Source: CAZOOR01 sp964581505 (lineage in GTDB: Bacteria > Bacteroidota > Ignavibacteria > Kapaibacteriales > UBA2268). Taken from it: DNA of 35,812 bases. Of this stretch, positions 7,949 to 16,186 are shown piece by piece. The stretch lies in contig CAZOOR010000023.1 of the NCBI GenBank assembly GCA_964581505.1, positions 1 to 35,812 on the forward strand. The letters run 5' to 3'. The notes below the pieces were generated by a model. It was not told the DNA's origin. It saw nothing but the letters and a program-made list of their open reading frames with translations, and made no database searches. Within the stretch, counting starts at the first letter, position 1, and each line of letters starts with the position of its first letter. A program made the translations under genes and the position numbers.

Positions 7949-9193
7949 ATGTTTGGTGAAATGAAAGATTATCTGAGCAAGGAGCTGGATACCCTTAAAG
8001 AGCAAAAGTTATTTAAGTACGAAAGAATTATTGAAAGCCCACAGGCGGCAGAGATTGTTGTCGGCGAACAAAAGGTATTGAACTTCTGTGCGAACAACTA
8101 TCTCGGTTTGTCATCTCATAAGGAATTGATAGAGTCCGCACATAATGCTATTGATGAACGCGGCTACGGATTGTCCTCAGTTCGTTTTATTTGTGGCACA
8201 CAGGATATTCACAAGGAATTGGAAGACAAGATGACTGCTTTTCTCGGTACGGAGGATACAATTTTATTTTCTTCCTGCTTTGATGCCAATGGTGCAGTTT
8301 TCGAACCACTGCTCGGACCGCAAGATGCGATTATTACAGATGCTCTCAATCACGCCTCAATTATTGACGGAATTCGCTTGTGTAAAGCACAGAGATGGAT
8401 TTACAATCACGCAAATATGGGCGATGATATTAGCATAGACCCGGCGACCGGCAAGGAACTTAAAGGATTGGAACGCTGTCTGAAAGAAGCGGACAAAGCC
8501 GGTGTCAGATTTAAAATGATTGCTACTGACGGCGTTTTCTCAATGGACGGTGATATTGCCAAATTAGATGAAATTGTTGCTCTTGCAGATAAATATAACG
8601 CTCTCGTTATGGTTGATGACAGCCATTCTACCGGATTTATGGGCAAAACAGGACGCGGCACACACGAATATCGCGGCGTTATGGGCAAAATAGATGTAAT
8701 TACAACTACTTTTGGCAAAGCATTAGGCGGTGCTTCCGGCGGTTGTATTTCCGGACGTAAAGAAATAATCGACTGGATGCGTAATAAGGCTCGCCCTTAT
8801 TTATTCTCGAATACCGTACCGCCTGCTACTATCGGTGCATCAATCAAGGCACTCGCTCTTTTGTCCGCATCAACCGAGTTGCGTGATAAACTCGAAGCAA
8901 ATACAAAATTATTCCGTGCCGAGATGACAAAAGCCGGATTTGATATTATTGCAGGCGACCATCCTATTGTTCCGATTATGTTCGGTAAATATGATAACTG
9001 TTCGCAACTTGCCGTGGACTTTGCCGATAAAATGCTTAATGAAGGTGTCTATGTGATTGCTTTCTCATATCCCGTTGTGCCAAAAGGCAAGGATAGAATT
9101 CGTGTACAGATTTCTGCGGCACATTCAGAGGAGCAAGTAATGTTTGCAGTTAATGCATTCATCAAAGTTGGCAAAGAATTAGGTATGATTTAA
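7949..9193 (+). CDS. kbl: Glycine C-acetyltransferase (2-amino-3-ketobutyrate CoA ligase)
   Basis: A PLP enzyme of the alpha-oxoamine synthase family that splits 2-amino-3-ketobutyrate with CoA into glycine and acetyl-CoA. The 414-residue product has NFCANNYLGL near 46-55, the cofactor aspartate region MVDDSHSTGF (221-230) and the PLP lysine K257 in TTTFGKALGG. The length is slightly above the usual about 398, with a small insertion near 160-175 (IDPATGKELKG). I chose the ATG at 7949: it has an AAAGAGAG ribosome site at 7934-7941 and lies downstream of the promoter, whereas an upstream in-frame TTG overlaps the promoter. The next gene, threonine dehydrogenase, supplies its substrate, which favours KBL over related synthases such as BioF or SPT. 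Confidence 0.92.
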   Translation: MFGEMKDYLSKELDTLKEQKLFKYERIIESPQAAEIVVGEQKVLNFCANNYLGLSSHKELIESAHNAIDERGYGLSSVRFICGTQDIHKELEDKMTAFLGTEDTILFSSCFDANGAVFEPLLGPQDAIITDALNHASIIDGIRLCKAQRWIYNHANMGDDISIDPATGKELKGLERCLKEADKAGVRFKMIATDGVFSMDGDIAKLDEIVALADKYNALVMVDDSHSTGFMGKTGRGTHEYRGVMGKIDVITTTFGKALGGASGGCISGRKEIIDWMRNKARPYLFSNTVPPATIGASIKALALLSASTELRDKLEANTKLFRAEMTKAGFDIIAGDHPIVPIMFGKYDNCSQLAVDFADKMLNEGVYVIAFSYPVVPKGKDRIRVQISAAHSEEQVMFAVNAFIKVGKELGMI

Positions 9194-9216
9194 TCAGTAT
9201 TTCTTCGGATATATAA

Positions 9217-10185
9217 ATGAGTAATAAAAGTAGAAAAGTTTTAATTACAGGTGCATTAGGACAAATTGGCTCTGAATTGACTGTTGCTTATCGTAAAATT
9301 TACGGCAGCGAAAATGTAGTTGCAAGCGATATAAGAAAAGGCTCTGACGATTTTATGCGTCAGGGTCCTTTTTATATTCTTGACATCAAAGACATTGCTA
9401 CATTCGAGAAGATTATTGAGCAGGAGAAAATTGATACAATAATACATTTAGCCGCTATCCTATCAGGTGTTGGCGAGAAAAAGCCTGCGCTTGCCTGGGA
9501 TATTAATATGAACGGTACGCTGAATGTATTGAATTTAAGTGTAAAGCATAATATTAAGCAAGTGTTTATCCCGAGTTCCATTGCGGTATGGGGTCCGGAT
9601 TGTCCGAAAGTCGCTCCGCAAGATAGTTCGTTGCGTCCAACAACTATGTATGGAGTAACCAAGGTTTCCGGCGAAGTATTGGCAGATTACTATTTTACCA
9701 AGTATGGATTAGATGTGCGCGGTGTACGTTTTCCGGGTATTATATCTTCCGAAACAATGCCGGGTGGCGGTACTACCGACTATGCGGTGGATATTTATTA
9801 TCAAGCCGTAAAAAATAACAAATATACATGCTTTGTAAAGGAGGATACACGCCTACCAATGATGTATATGCCGGATTGCATAAAATCTATCATTGATTTG
9901 CTTAATACGCCCTTGGAACAGTTAAAACATCATAACGCATTCAATCTCGGTGCAATGAGTTTCACTGTTAGGGATTTGGCGGAATCAATTAAAAAATATC
10001 GTCCCGGTTTCGAGATAAGCTACGAACCGGATTTTCGGCAGGCAATAGCAGATTCCTGGCCCAATGACGTTGATGATTCGGCGGCACGTGAGGAATGGGG
10101 CTGGAATCCTGATTACTTGTTAGATGCAATGACAAAGGATATGTTGAATAAACTGGAAATCAAGCATAAAAAAGGACTTATTTGA
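9217..10185 (+). CDS. tdh: L-threonine 3-dehydrogenase, SDR type
   Basis: An extended short-chain dehydrogenase of 322 residues. The NAD-binding glycine motif TGALGQIG spans 11-18, HLAAILSGVG follows at 77-86, S120/S121 lie in PSSIAVWG, and Y145 and K149 form the YxxxK pair. The block RFPGIISSETMPGGGTTDYA near 165-185 is characteristic of epimerase-like threonine dehydrogenases, which oxidise threonine to 2-amino-3-ketobutyrate. The gene starts 23 bases after kbl, so the pair forms a threonine-to-glycine-plus-acetyl-CoA operon. It is distinct from the zinc-dependent MDR enzyme of Escherichia coli. The next membrane gene begins 7 bases later, so transcription probably continues through. Confidence 0.9.
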   Translation: MSNKSRKVLITGALGQIGSELTVAYRKIYGSENVVASDIRKGSDDFMRQGPFYILDIKDIATFEKIIEQEKIDTIIHLAAILSGVGEKKPALAWDINMNGTLNVLNLSVKHNIKQVFIPSSIAVWGPDCPKVAPQDSSLRPTTMYGVTKVSGEVLADYYFTKYGLDVRGVRFPGIISSETMPGGGTTDYAVDIYYQAVKNNKYTCFVKEDTRLPMMYMPDCIKSIIDLLNTPLEQLKHHNAFNLGAMSFTVRDLAESIKKYRPGFEISYEPDFRQAIADSWPNDVDDSAAREEWGWNPDYLLDAMTKDMLNKLEIKHKKGLI

Positions 10186-10192
10186 TTCGTTT

Positions 10193-11704
10193 ATGAATTA
10201 TTTAAAATATATTTTCATTTTTATTTTATTTCTTTTTATGCTTTTGGCAATAAGGGAAGGCAGGCAGGCAGCTGATTTTCCTGTATCGGAAGATGGTTTT
10301 TTTTCGATGACTGTTGCGCGTAATATTGCCAATGGTAATGGTGTTACAATAGACGGAACAAATCTTACTAATGGTTTTCAACCGCTGTTTACATTCATCT
10401 CTACCCCTATTTTTTCAATTGAAAACAAACTGCTTTCCGTTCGTTTATTGATTATTCTGCAGGTCATTATTTTAGGATTGACTGCGTATTTACTTGGTCA
10501 TTTTATTTCCGATTATTTAAAGCAGAGTTTCCCCAAAATTGATAACTCTTTCCATTATTTAGTTTCTCTTTTATATATTTCCGGACAAACAATAATCATC
10601 AAACATTTAAATGGCTTGGAAACTGGTTTCTATATGTTGATGATTGTGCTTACCGGTTACTACTTTTTCAAATTTTATCAGGATAATTGGAAAAGTAATT
10701 TAATGCTTGGATTATTATTGGGACTTACTGTTTTGACACGTATAGACTTTGCTTTTTTTGTCGTAATTTTTGTGCTGGTATTATTCATTTTTGATAAATC
10801 AAGTACTTTACGTAAGCGATTAAGCAAAACAATAGTAATTTCAATGACTGCACTCGTTGTATCATTGCCTTGGTGGATTTACAACTACACTGTTTTTGGT
10901 TCGGTTATGCCTATTAGCGGTCAGGCACAGCAGAGTTTTGATTTTGATATTTACAGGATTTTCTGGTCGCTATATGCCGTATTTACAAATTTTGAAATAT
11001 TTACAACTAAAATTGATGCTTTAACAAGTCATCAAGCTATACTTATATTCCGATTTGTATTTTTTGGAATTGTATTCGCTTTCGTATTCCCTCTCTTCGG
11101 TTTACTTTTCAAGGAGAATAATAGTTCAAAAAACAAACGATTCAAAGTATTTCTCTTAACGCTTACATTTTTTTCTATATCACTAATTGTTTGGTACACA
11201 ATTTCAAATTGGGCGGTGTATTTCTATCCAAGATATTTTATGCCGCTTAGTATTGTTTCTGTTTTTATTCTATCGCTTGCATTATTGAAAACAATATTGA
11301 TTAACAGAAAAGCAAAATATTTTTTTTCGGTTATTTTTCCAATAATGTCAATATCATTTATATTTATTGTTCTGTTTAAAATTGGAATTAAGGGTAGCGG
11401 ATTTCTCAACAATCAATTACCTCTAATTGAGAAAAATGTACCTATTACAGAGCAAGTAGCCGCAGGACAGACAGGAACAATAGGATACTTTATTGATAAG
11501 GTAGTGAATCTGGACGGGAAGGTCAATTACGAAGCATTACATTACCGAAATAATATGTGGGAATATCTTGATAAAAAGAATATTACTTGGTTTTGTGATT
11601 GGAAAATCGGTGTAGAAAATTTTCTCGGCAAAATTCCCGAAAATCGAGGGTGGCTCTTTGTGGAACAACGGGGTAATTTCCTTCTTTACCATAAAAGCAA
11701 ATAA
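10193..11704 (+). CDS. GT-C-type membrane glycosyltransferase (first of pair)
   Basis: A 503-residue polytopic membrane protein with about ten hydrophobic segments. After the first helix comes SEDGFFSMTVARNIANGNG (32-50), with acidic E33 and D34 followed by NLTNGFQPLF. This matches the first extracytoplasmic loop of GT-C glycosyltransferases (PMT/ArnT-like), where paired acidic residues bind metal or activate the acceptor. The last 90 residues look like a soluble domain. It probably moves a sugar from a polyprenyl-phosphate carrier in the periplasm, but donor and acceptor are unknown. It overlaps the next, related gene by one base (TAATG) and sits 7 bases after tdh. A tdh-linked role is unlikely; the shared transcript may be incidental. 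Confidence 0.7.
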   Translation: MNYLKYIFIFILFLFMLLAIREGRQAADFPVSEDGFFSMTVARNIANGNGVTIDGTNLTNGFQPLFTFISTPIFSIENKLLSVRLLIILQVIILGLTAYLLGHFISDYLKQSFPKIDNSFHYLVSLLYISGQTIIIKHLNGLETGFYMLMIVLTGYYFFKFYQDNWKSNLMLGLLLGLTVLTRIDFAFFVVIFVLVLFIFDKSSTLRKRLSKTIVISMTALVVSLPWWIYNYTVFGSVMPISGQAQQSFDFDIYRIFWSLYAVFTNFEIFTTKIDALTSHQAILIFRFVFFGIVFAFVFPLFGLLFKENNSSKNKRFKVFLLTLTFFSISLIVWYTISNWAVYFYPRYFMPLSIVSVFILSLALLKTILINRKAKYFFSVIFPIMSISFIFIVLFKIGIKGSGFLNNQLPLIEKNVPITEQVAAGQTGTIGYFIDKVVNLDGKVNYEALHYRNNMWEYLDKKNITWFCDWKIGVENFLGKIPENRGWLFVEQRGNFLLYHKSK

Positions 11705-13260
11705 TGATTAACAAGCAGACATACAGCCGAAGGATTATTTACTCAATAATTTTAGCATACTTTGCATATGCCCTTCTATTTATTTGGAATACAAGTTACG
11801 TAATAGATGGACAGCGCTATTTTTCCTTGCTTGATGATGCTATGATTTCTATGCGATATGCCGCAAATTATGCCGCCGGTAATGGTCCGTATTTCAATGC
11901 TGATGGTGCAAATGTGGAAGGATACACCAATCCATTATGGATGCTGACTATGGCAGGTGTTCATCTTTTGCCTCTTGCAAAGCAATATACATCGCTTATC
12001 ATTCAACTACTCGCGGCAATATTAATGTCAATTAATTTGTTGTTTGTGACAAAATTAGCAGATTTAGTCTCAAAGGGTAATAAGAATATTGTTTACGCTT
12101 CCGTATTAATGACTGCATTTTTTCTACCGTTGAACGTCTGGGCGCTTGGTGGAATGGAGGTTGCGGCATTAGTGCCGATAACGACCGCCACAGCATATTA
12201 TCTATTTATTTCTATTAAAAAGCAAGAGTATAGTCATCTCATTATCTTATTGCCGGCAATCGGCGTGCTTCTGCGTCCCGATTATTTATTGCTAATGTTA
12301 GTATTTTATTTTACGGCAACATCATTTATTGATAAGCAAAATAAGAAATTCGACAATTTATTCTTTGTTTCTATTTTCGCCGTAATATTTTTATTATTAT
12401 TTTTCCGATTATATTATTATGAGGGATTTCTACCCAATACATATTATCTGAAAATGACGGCTTATCCTTTGCACTTGCGTATTATTCGCGGGTTCTTTTC
12501 ATTTATCAGTTTGGGCTATATTTGGATATGGTTATTCCTATTTTGGCTATATACCGACAAAAAAGCGAATTACTATTCATACATATTTTTGTTTATTATC
12601 CCTGCGATTATAATTGTATATAATATCTATATTGGAGGCGATGCTTGGGATTGGTGGAATGGTTCTAATAGATTTATCAGTATTGTTATTCCAATTATCT
12701 TTATCATTTTTGCCGATATTGAATTTGAACATTATTATAAGTATAACATATTGAACCCACAAAAGCCCCAAAAAGTAAAACAAAATTCTATATTATTAAT
12801 ATTGGGGACATTACTATTAATAAATACTCCAATAATATTTAAATCTTGGGAAGAACTACTATTATTAAAGCCTCCTGTCCTGATGCAAGATAACCGAAAG
12901 CATACCCTATTGGTACTCGAAGCAGAACGGCTCTTACCCGATGATGCTACTGTTGCACTTGCTACTGCCGGCGTCATTCCTTATTATTTAAATAGAAAAA
13001 TCATTGACATACTCGGGAAAAATGATAACCGTATCGCCGGAATACAGGGTAGGATAGAAAAAGGTTTTGCCAAATATAACGACTATAAACCCGGACATAA
13101 TAAATGGGATTACTCGTATTCAATCGGTCATTTGCAACCTGATGCAGTTGTGCAATTATGGACTCATCACGCGGAAGCATTACCCTATCTTTCGCGTAAT
13201 TATAAACTAATTAATGCAGGACATTTTCATTTTTTTATAAAAGTGAAGAAAAATCATTAG
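11704..13260 (+). CDS. GT-C-type membrane glycosyltransferase (second of pair)
   Basis: A 518-residue polytopic membrane protein with the same plan as its upstream neighbour. Helix 1 is at about 11-28. The loop SLLDDAMISMRYAANYAAG (41-59) carries paired acidic residues D44 and D45, then EGYTNPLWM near 78-86. A second acidic loop, YIGGDAWDWWNGSNRF, lies near 310-325. The C-terminal about 120 residues are soluble and contain GHFHFFIKV at the end. The DDAMISMRYA start is shared by bacterial GT-C enzymes of cell-wall or lipoglycan assembly. The ATG overlaps the preceding stop, implying coupled translation. The two genes may be old duplicates, since the loop layout (acidic pair, AxNxAxGNG, G-N/T-P/Q) matches. 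Confidence 0.7.
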   Translation: MINKQTYSRRIIYSIILAYFAYALLFIWNTSYVIDGQRYFSLLDDAMISMRYAANYAAGNGPYFNADGANVEGYTNPLWMLTMAGVHLLPLAKQYTSLIIQLLAAILMSINLLFVTKLADLVSKGNKNIVYASVLMTAFFLPLNVWALGGMEVAALVPITTATAYYLFISIKKQEYSHLIILLPAIGVLLRPDYLLLMLVFYFTATSFIDKQNKKFDNLFFVSIFAVIFLLLFFRLYYYEGFLPNTYYLKMTAYPLHLRIIRGFFSFISLGYIWIWLFLFWLYTDKKANYYSYIFLFIIPAIIIVYNIYIGGDAWDWWNGSNRFISIVIPIIFIIFADIEFEHYYKYNILNPQKPQKVKQNSILLILGTLLLINTPIIFKSWEELLLLKPPVLMQDNRKHTLLVLEAERLLPDDATVALATAGVIPYYLNRKIIDILGKNDNRIAGIQGRIEKGFAKYNDYKPGHNKWDYSYSIGHLQPDAVVQLWTHHAEALPYLSRNYKLINAGHFHFFIKVKKNH

Positions 13261-13275
13261 ATTGTTTTTTTATCA

Positions 13276-14522
13276 TTGACAGAAGTAAAAAAGTTGCAAA
13301 TTGCATTATTATTAATATTCTTCAGTTTTTTCGTATCCGGTTTTCAGATTACATCTTTTGCCGGATATGGAGTAACTTTGCAGGATTTTGCTCTATTGTC
13401 TTTTTACTTCATTGTATTTAAGCNNNNNNNNNNNNNNNNNNNNNNNNNNNNNNNNNNNNNNNNNNNNNNNNNNNNNNNNNNNNNNNNNNNNNNNNNNNNN
13501 NNNNNNNNNNNNNNNNNNNNNNNGCAGCTGATTTGCCACTTGCTTGGATTGATTTTACGAATGTCAGTCTGGCTCGTGGTGCAAGCGAAGGACCACCAGA
13601 TGAGATTAAGCAGCTTAGCTTACGTTATGGTAATTTTTTTCGGGCAACTTCTATTTTTTCGGAGCCATCTGCTTTGGGCTCATTTAATTCTTATATATTT
13701 GCTTTTTTAGTACTTCCCTTCGTCTATAAGTTGAAGCATTGGATTACTAACAAAACATTTATTATAACAACATTGGTATTTACTGCAATTGGTACTCTTG
13801 CTACATTTTCATTAACCGCTATGGTTGGTGTCGCTATGATTTTCTCCGCTTTTTTATTAATGCAGAAAGTACGACATATCTTTCGATTCATATTAATTTT
13901 CATTTCAATTGTAATAGTAATCGTGATTGCCGATAGTATTTTTTCAAAAAATTTAGGTATAAGCGTTGTCGAACTTTTCTCGAAACGAATTGAGGGAATT
14001 CTAAATATTAGTCAAGGCGATGACAAAATGGTAATCGGTGAATCTTTTAATGTTAGACGCGCATCAGCAAGAAAAGCAATTGAAGTATGGGAGGAATATC
14101 CGGTTTTTGGTATTGGTGCGGGTTTGTCATATAAGAATAAAATAAATAATTTAGAGTTCTCCGATTTTACTGTTTTTGGTTTGCTGGCAGAATATGGAAT
14201 GTTAGGTTTGTTGGCATTTCTTGCTTTTTTTACCTCACTTGTAATGATTGCCTATCGTTTGGCAAGAGAGCAACACAACGATGAGCATTTATCAAATGAA
14301 GAAAAATTGATGAAGCGAATTCCATTTTTTATTATGGTTGTATTGTTTCTGATTAACTTTATTTCCGGAAATAATTTTGTCTTAATGAATGATTGGGGCC
14401 CAATGGCTATTGTTATGGCTGTAATTAATTTTAACTATTTAAAAAACAATCGCAACGTTGTCAGTTTTCGGCTTGTCAAATATCCTCTAAAAGAGCTGTT
14501 TCGTAAAAATTTACAAAACTAA
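13276..14522 (+). CDS. O-antigen ligase / Wzy-polymerase-like membrane protein, interrupted by a scaffold gap
   Basis: The N-terminal piece begins at a TTG (13276, TEVKKLQIALL) and runs into the N block at 13424. The C-terminal piece resumes after 13523 in a different frame, which is expected if the gap length is arbitrary. The downstream 330 residues contain several membrane helices, an exposed loop LSLRYGNFFRATSIFSEPSALGSF, and the motif EEYPVFGIGAG followed by a final helix bundle. This is the O-antigen ligase/polymerase (Wzy_C) pattern, in which FR..SIFxEPsalG and P.fGiG.G are typical. Such proteins join lipid-linked glycans in the periplasm. It follows two GT-C enzymes by 15 bases, so the three likely build one surface glycan. 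No ATG start is visible, so the exact start is uncertain. Confidence 0.75.
13424..13523. other. Assembly gap of 100 N
   Basis: Exactly 100 unknown bases, the usual placeholder for a scaffold gap of unknown size. The reading frames on its two sides differ by two, so the true length is not 100, or the join is not simple. It splits the O-antigen-ligase-like gene. Confidence 0.98.
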
Positions 14523-14555
14523 ATCATATTATTTGTATTAACACTTTATTTTTTC

Positions 14556-14586
14556 TTTTTTTTAAGCAAAAAAAGATTTATATTTG
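14556..14586 (+). promoter_or_regulatory. Possible promoter of nfeD-qmcA
   Basis: TATATTTG at 14579-14586 matches the TAnnTTTG box of Bacteroidota. TTTT at 14556-14559, 19 bases upstream, is a three-of-four match to the TTTG box. The nfeD ATG follows 33 bases after the box. The setting, a 97-base gap after the ligase gene, fits a fresh promoter. Confidence 0.4.
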
Positions 14587-14619
14587 ATATTATCTGTTTA
14601 ACATTATCTATTAGGCATT

Positions 14620-15060
14620 ATGGTTTATTATTATTGGTTTATTGCCGCATTGATTCTGACGTTAATTGAGATACTAACACCGGGATTTGTTATTTTATGG
14701 TTTGGTGTATCGGCGGCTATTGTTGCCGTTTTGGATTTACTCGGTTTACACGATACTGTTTGGCAGGTTCTTATTTGGATTGCTCTATCTCTACTTATGG
14801 TAGCAATGTCCCGAACTTTTTTTAAAACAATATTCGTCAAGTCGCCTGGTGAAAATTATCGAACAAACGTAGATGTTCTTATTGGAAAGAATGCCATTGT
14901 AACCGAACAAATTGATAATATAAAAGGAACAGGCAGAATAAAAGTCGAAGGACAAGATTGGGCGGCTCGTTCCGAAGACAATTCAATTATTCCGCAGGGT
15001 AAAACCGTGGAAATTGCTAAGTATGAAGGTATAAAAATGTTTGTTAGAATTATTAATTAA
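14620..15060 (+). CDS. NfeD-family membrane protein (QmcA partner)
   Basis: A 146-residue protein of the short NfeD type (NfeD1b, like Escherichia coli YbbJ). Three hydrophobic segments occupy about residues 3-68 and include FVILWFGVSAAIVAVLDLLG. The C-terminal OB-fold runs from about 85 (LIGKNAIVTEQID, then GTGRIKVEGQDWAARSED). NfeD proteins pair with SPFH proteins in membrane microdomains, and the OB-fold is thought to contact the SPFH oligomer. Its stop is 13 bases before the qmcA ATG, so the two are co-transcribed, as in the qmcA-ybbJ pair but in the reverse order. It lacks the serine-protease domain of long NfeD proteins. Confidence 0.88.
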   Translation: MVYYYWFIAALILTLIEILTPGFVILWFGVSAAIVAVLDLLGLHDTVWQVLIWIALSLLMVAMSRTFFKTIFVKSPGENYRTNVDVLIGKNAIVTEQIDNIKGTGRIKVEGQDWAARSEDNSIIPQGKTVEIAKYEGIKMFVRIIN

Positions 15061-15073
15061 TTTTGGAGGAAAT

Positions 15074-15991
15074 ATGGAAGGTGGAATTGTTCTTGCTGTT
15101 ATTATACTTTTCGGTTTAATAATTGCTGCCAGTACTATCAAAATTGTTAGTCAGGCAAGTGTAAAAATTATTGAGCGGCTTGGGAAATACCACAAAACCG
15201 CTCATTCGGGACTTAATATTATTGTTCCATTTATTGATAAGGTCAGAGCAACTATTGATTTGCGTGAACAAGTCTTGGACATTATGCCGCAAGATGTTAT
15301 TACCAAAGACAACGTAACTATGCAGGTCAATTGTGTTGTTTATTTCCAAATAACTGACCCCGCAAAGACTGTTTATGAAATATCTAATCTTCGCTGGGGA
15401 CTTGAGCAATTGACACAAAGTGCCTTGCGCGCAGTTATGGGTGAACTTGATTTAGACAGGTCGCTTGCCGAAAGGGAGTATATTAATACTAAATTGCGAA
15501 CTTCATTAGATGCGGCTACGGACAAGTGGGGCGTCAAAGTTATGCGTGTCGAAGTTAAAGATATTTCGCCGCCCGAAGACATTCAAAAGACAATGGAAAA
15601 ACAAATGACTGCCGAAAGAAATCGTAGGGCTACTATTCTCGAAGCAGAGGGAGATAAACAATCTGCCATCTTGCGTGCCGAAGGTAATAAACAGGCGGCT
15701 ATTGTAAATGCAGAGGGAGATAAACAAGCCGCTATTCTCGAAGCGGAAGGTATAGCACAGTCCCGCATCAAAGTTGCACAAGCAGAAAAAGAAGCAATCA
15801 GTATGATTACTGCCGCATTGTTGGAAAAAGACACAGACCCTGCTCAATATTTAATTGCGGTACGCTATCTTGAGTCGCTAAAAGAAATTGCTGACAATAC
15901 GAACAAACTTGTATTTATGCCTTACGAGAGTTCAAGTATTCTCAGTTCACTCGGTGGTATTAAGGAATTATTGAATAATATCGAGAAATAA
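15074..15991 (+). CDS. qmcA: SPFH/band-7 membrane protein, QmcA type
   Basis: The 305-residue product is the same length as Escherichia coli QmcA. A single N-terminal membrane anchor (about 4-21) is followed by the SPFH domain (VKIIERLGKYHKTAHSGLN, PFIDKV, LREQVLDIMPQDVITKDNV). A long coiled-coil then contains AEG-type tandem repeats at about 191-231. Such proteins form large ring or cage oligomers on the membrane, often with FtsH or NfeD partners. The ATG at 15074 was chosen because a strong GGAGGA ribosome site lies at 15065-15070. An in-frame upstream TTG at 15041 overlaps nfeD and lacks such a site. The gene ends 22 bases before a strong terminator. Hfl-type or stomatin function is possible, but the NfeD neighbour favours QmcA. 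Confidence 0.9.
   Translation: MEGGIVLAVIILFGLIIAASTIKIVSQASVKIIERLGKYHKTAHSGLNIIVPFIDKVRATIDLREQVLDIMPQDVITKDNVTMQVNCVVYFQITDPAKTVYEISNLRWGLEQLTQSALRAVMGELDLDRSLAEREYINTKLRTSLDAATDKWGVKVMRVEVKDISPPEDIQKTMEKQMTAERNRRATILEAEGDKQSAILRAEGNKQAAIVNAEGDKQAAILEAEGIAQSRIKVAQAEKEAISMITAALLEKDTDPAQYLIAVRYLESLKEIADNTNKLVFMPYESSSILSSLGGIKELLNNIEK
15644..15727 (+). repeat. Intragenic repeat coding AEGxKQ units in qmcA
   Basis: The 18-base sequence gcagagggagataaacaa occurs exactly at 15644-15661 and 15710-15727, 66 bases apart. It lies in a run of four decapeptide-like units of the form A-I-(L/V)-x-A-E-G-x-K-Q. This is the usual coiled-coil repeat of SPFH proteins. It also produces an open antisense frame that is not a gene. 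Confidence 0.8.
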
Positions 15992-16013
15992 GTATTTTGA
16001 TTATGATTTAATC

Positions 16014-16052
16014 AGAGAGGTTGTATCCTTATGGGTACAACCTCTCTTTATT
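16014..16052 (+). terminator. Strong terminator after qmcA
   Basis: AGAGAGGTTGTA (16014-16025) pairs with TACAACCTCTCT (16036-16047). Three further inner pairs (tcc/ggg, one of them G-T) close a ttat loop, giving a 15-bp stem followed by ttatt. It ends the nfeD-qmcA transcript. Confidence 0.85.
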
Positions 16053-16186
16053 ATTCACTATCACTTTTCTTTCCCCAACTCACTGATGTTAGGAGCTATG
16101 TGGTGTACTCACCTTTCATCTTAGAAAAAACAGCACCATAATAACGCACTATACTCCTTATAAAACACTTAGTCCAGACATCATAA

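Noticed and set aside
13276..13710. Frame reading straight through the N block
   Set aside because: The frame after the gap is different and encodes the real ligase-like C-terminus; the through-frame is an artefact of the arbitrary gap length.
15640..15760. CRISPR-like repeat spacing in qmcA
   Set aside because: The repeats are in-frame coding units of a coiled-coil with no spacer diversity and no cas genes nearby.
15506..15847. Antisense open frame, Phe/Cys/Ser-rich, over qmcA
   Set aside because: It is the reverse complement of the AEG/KQ coiled-coil repeats; the sense protein is clearly real.
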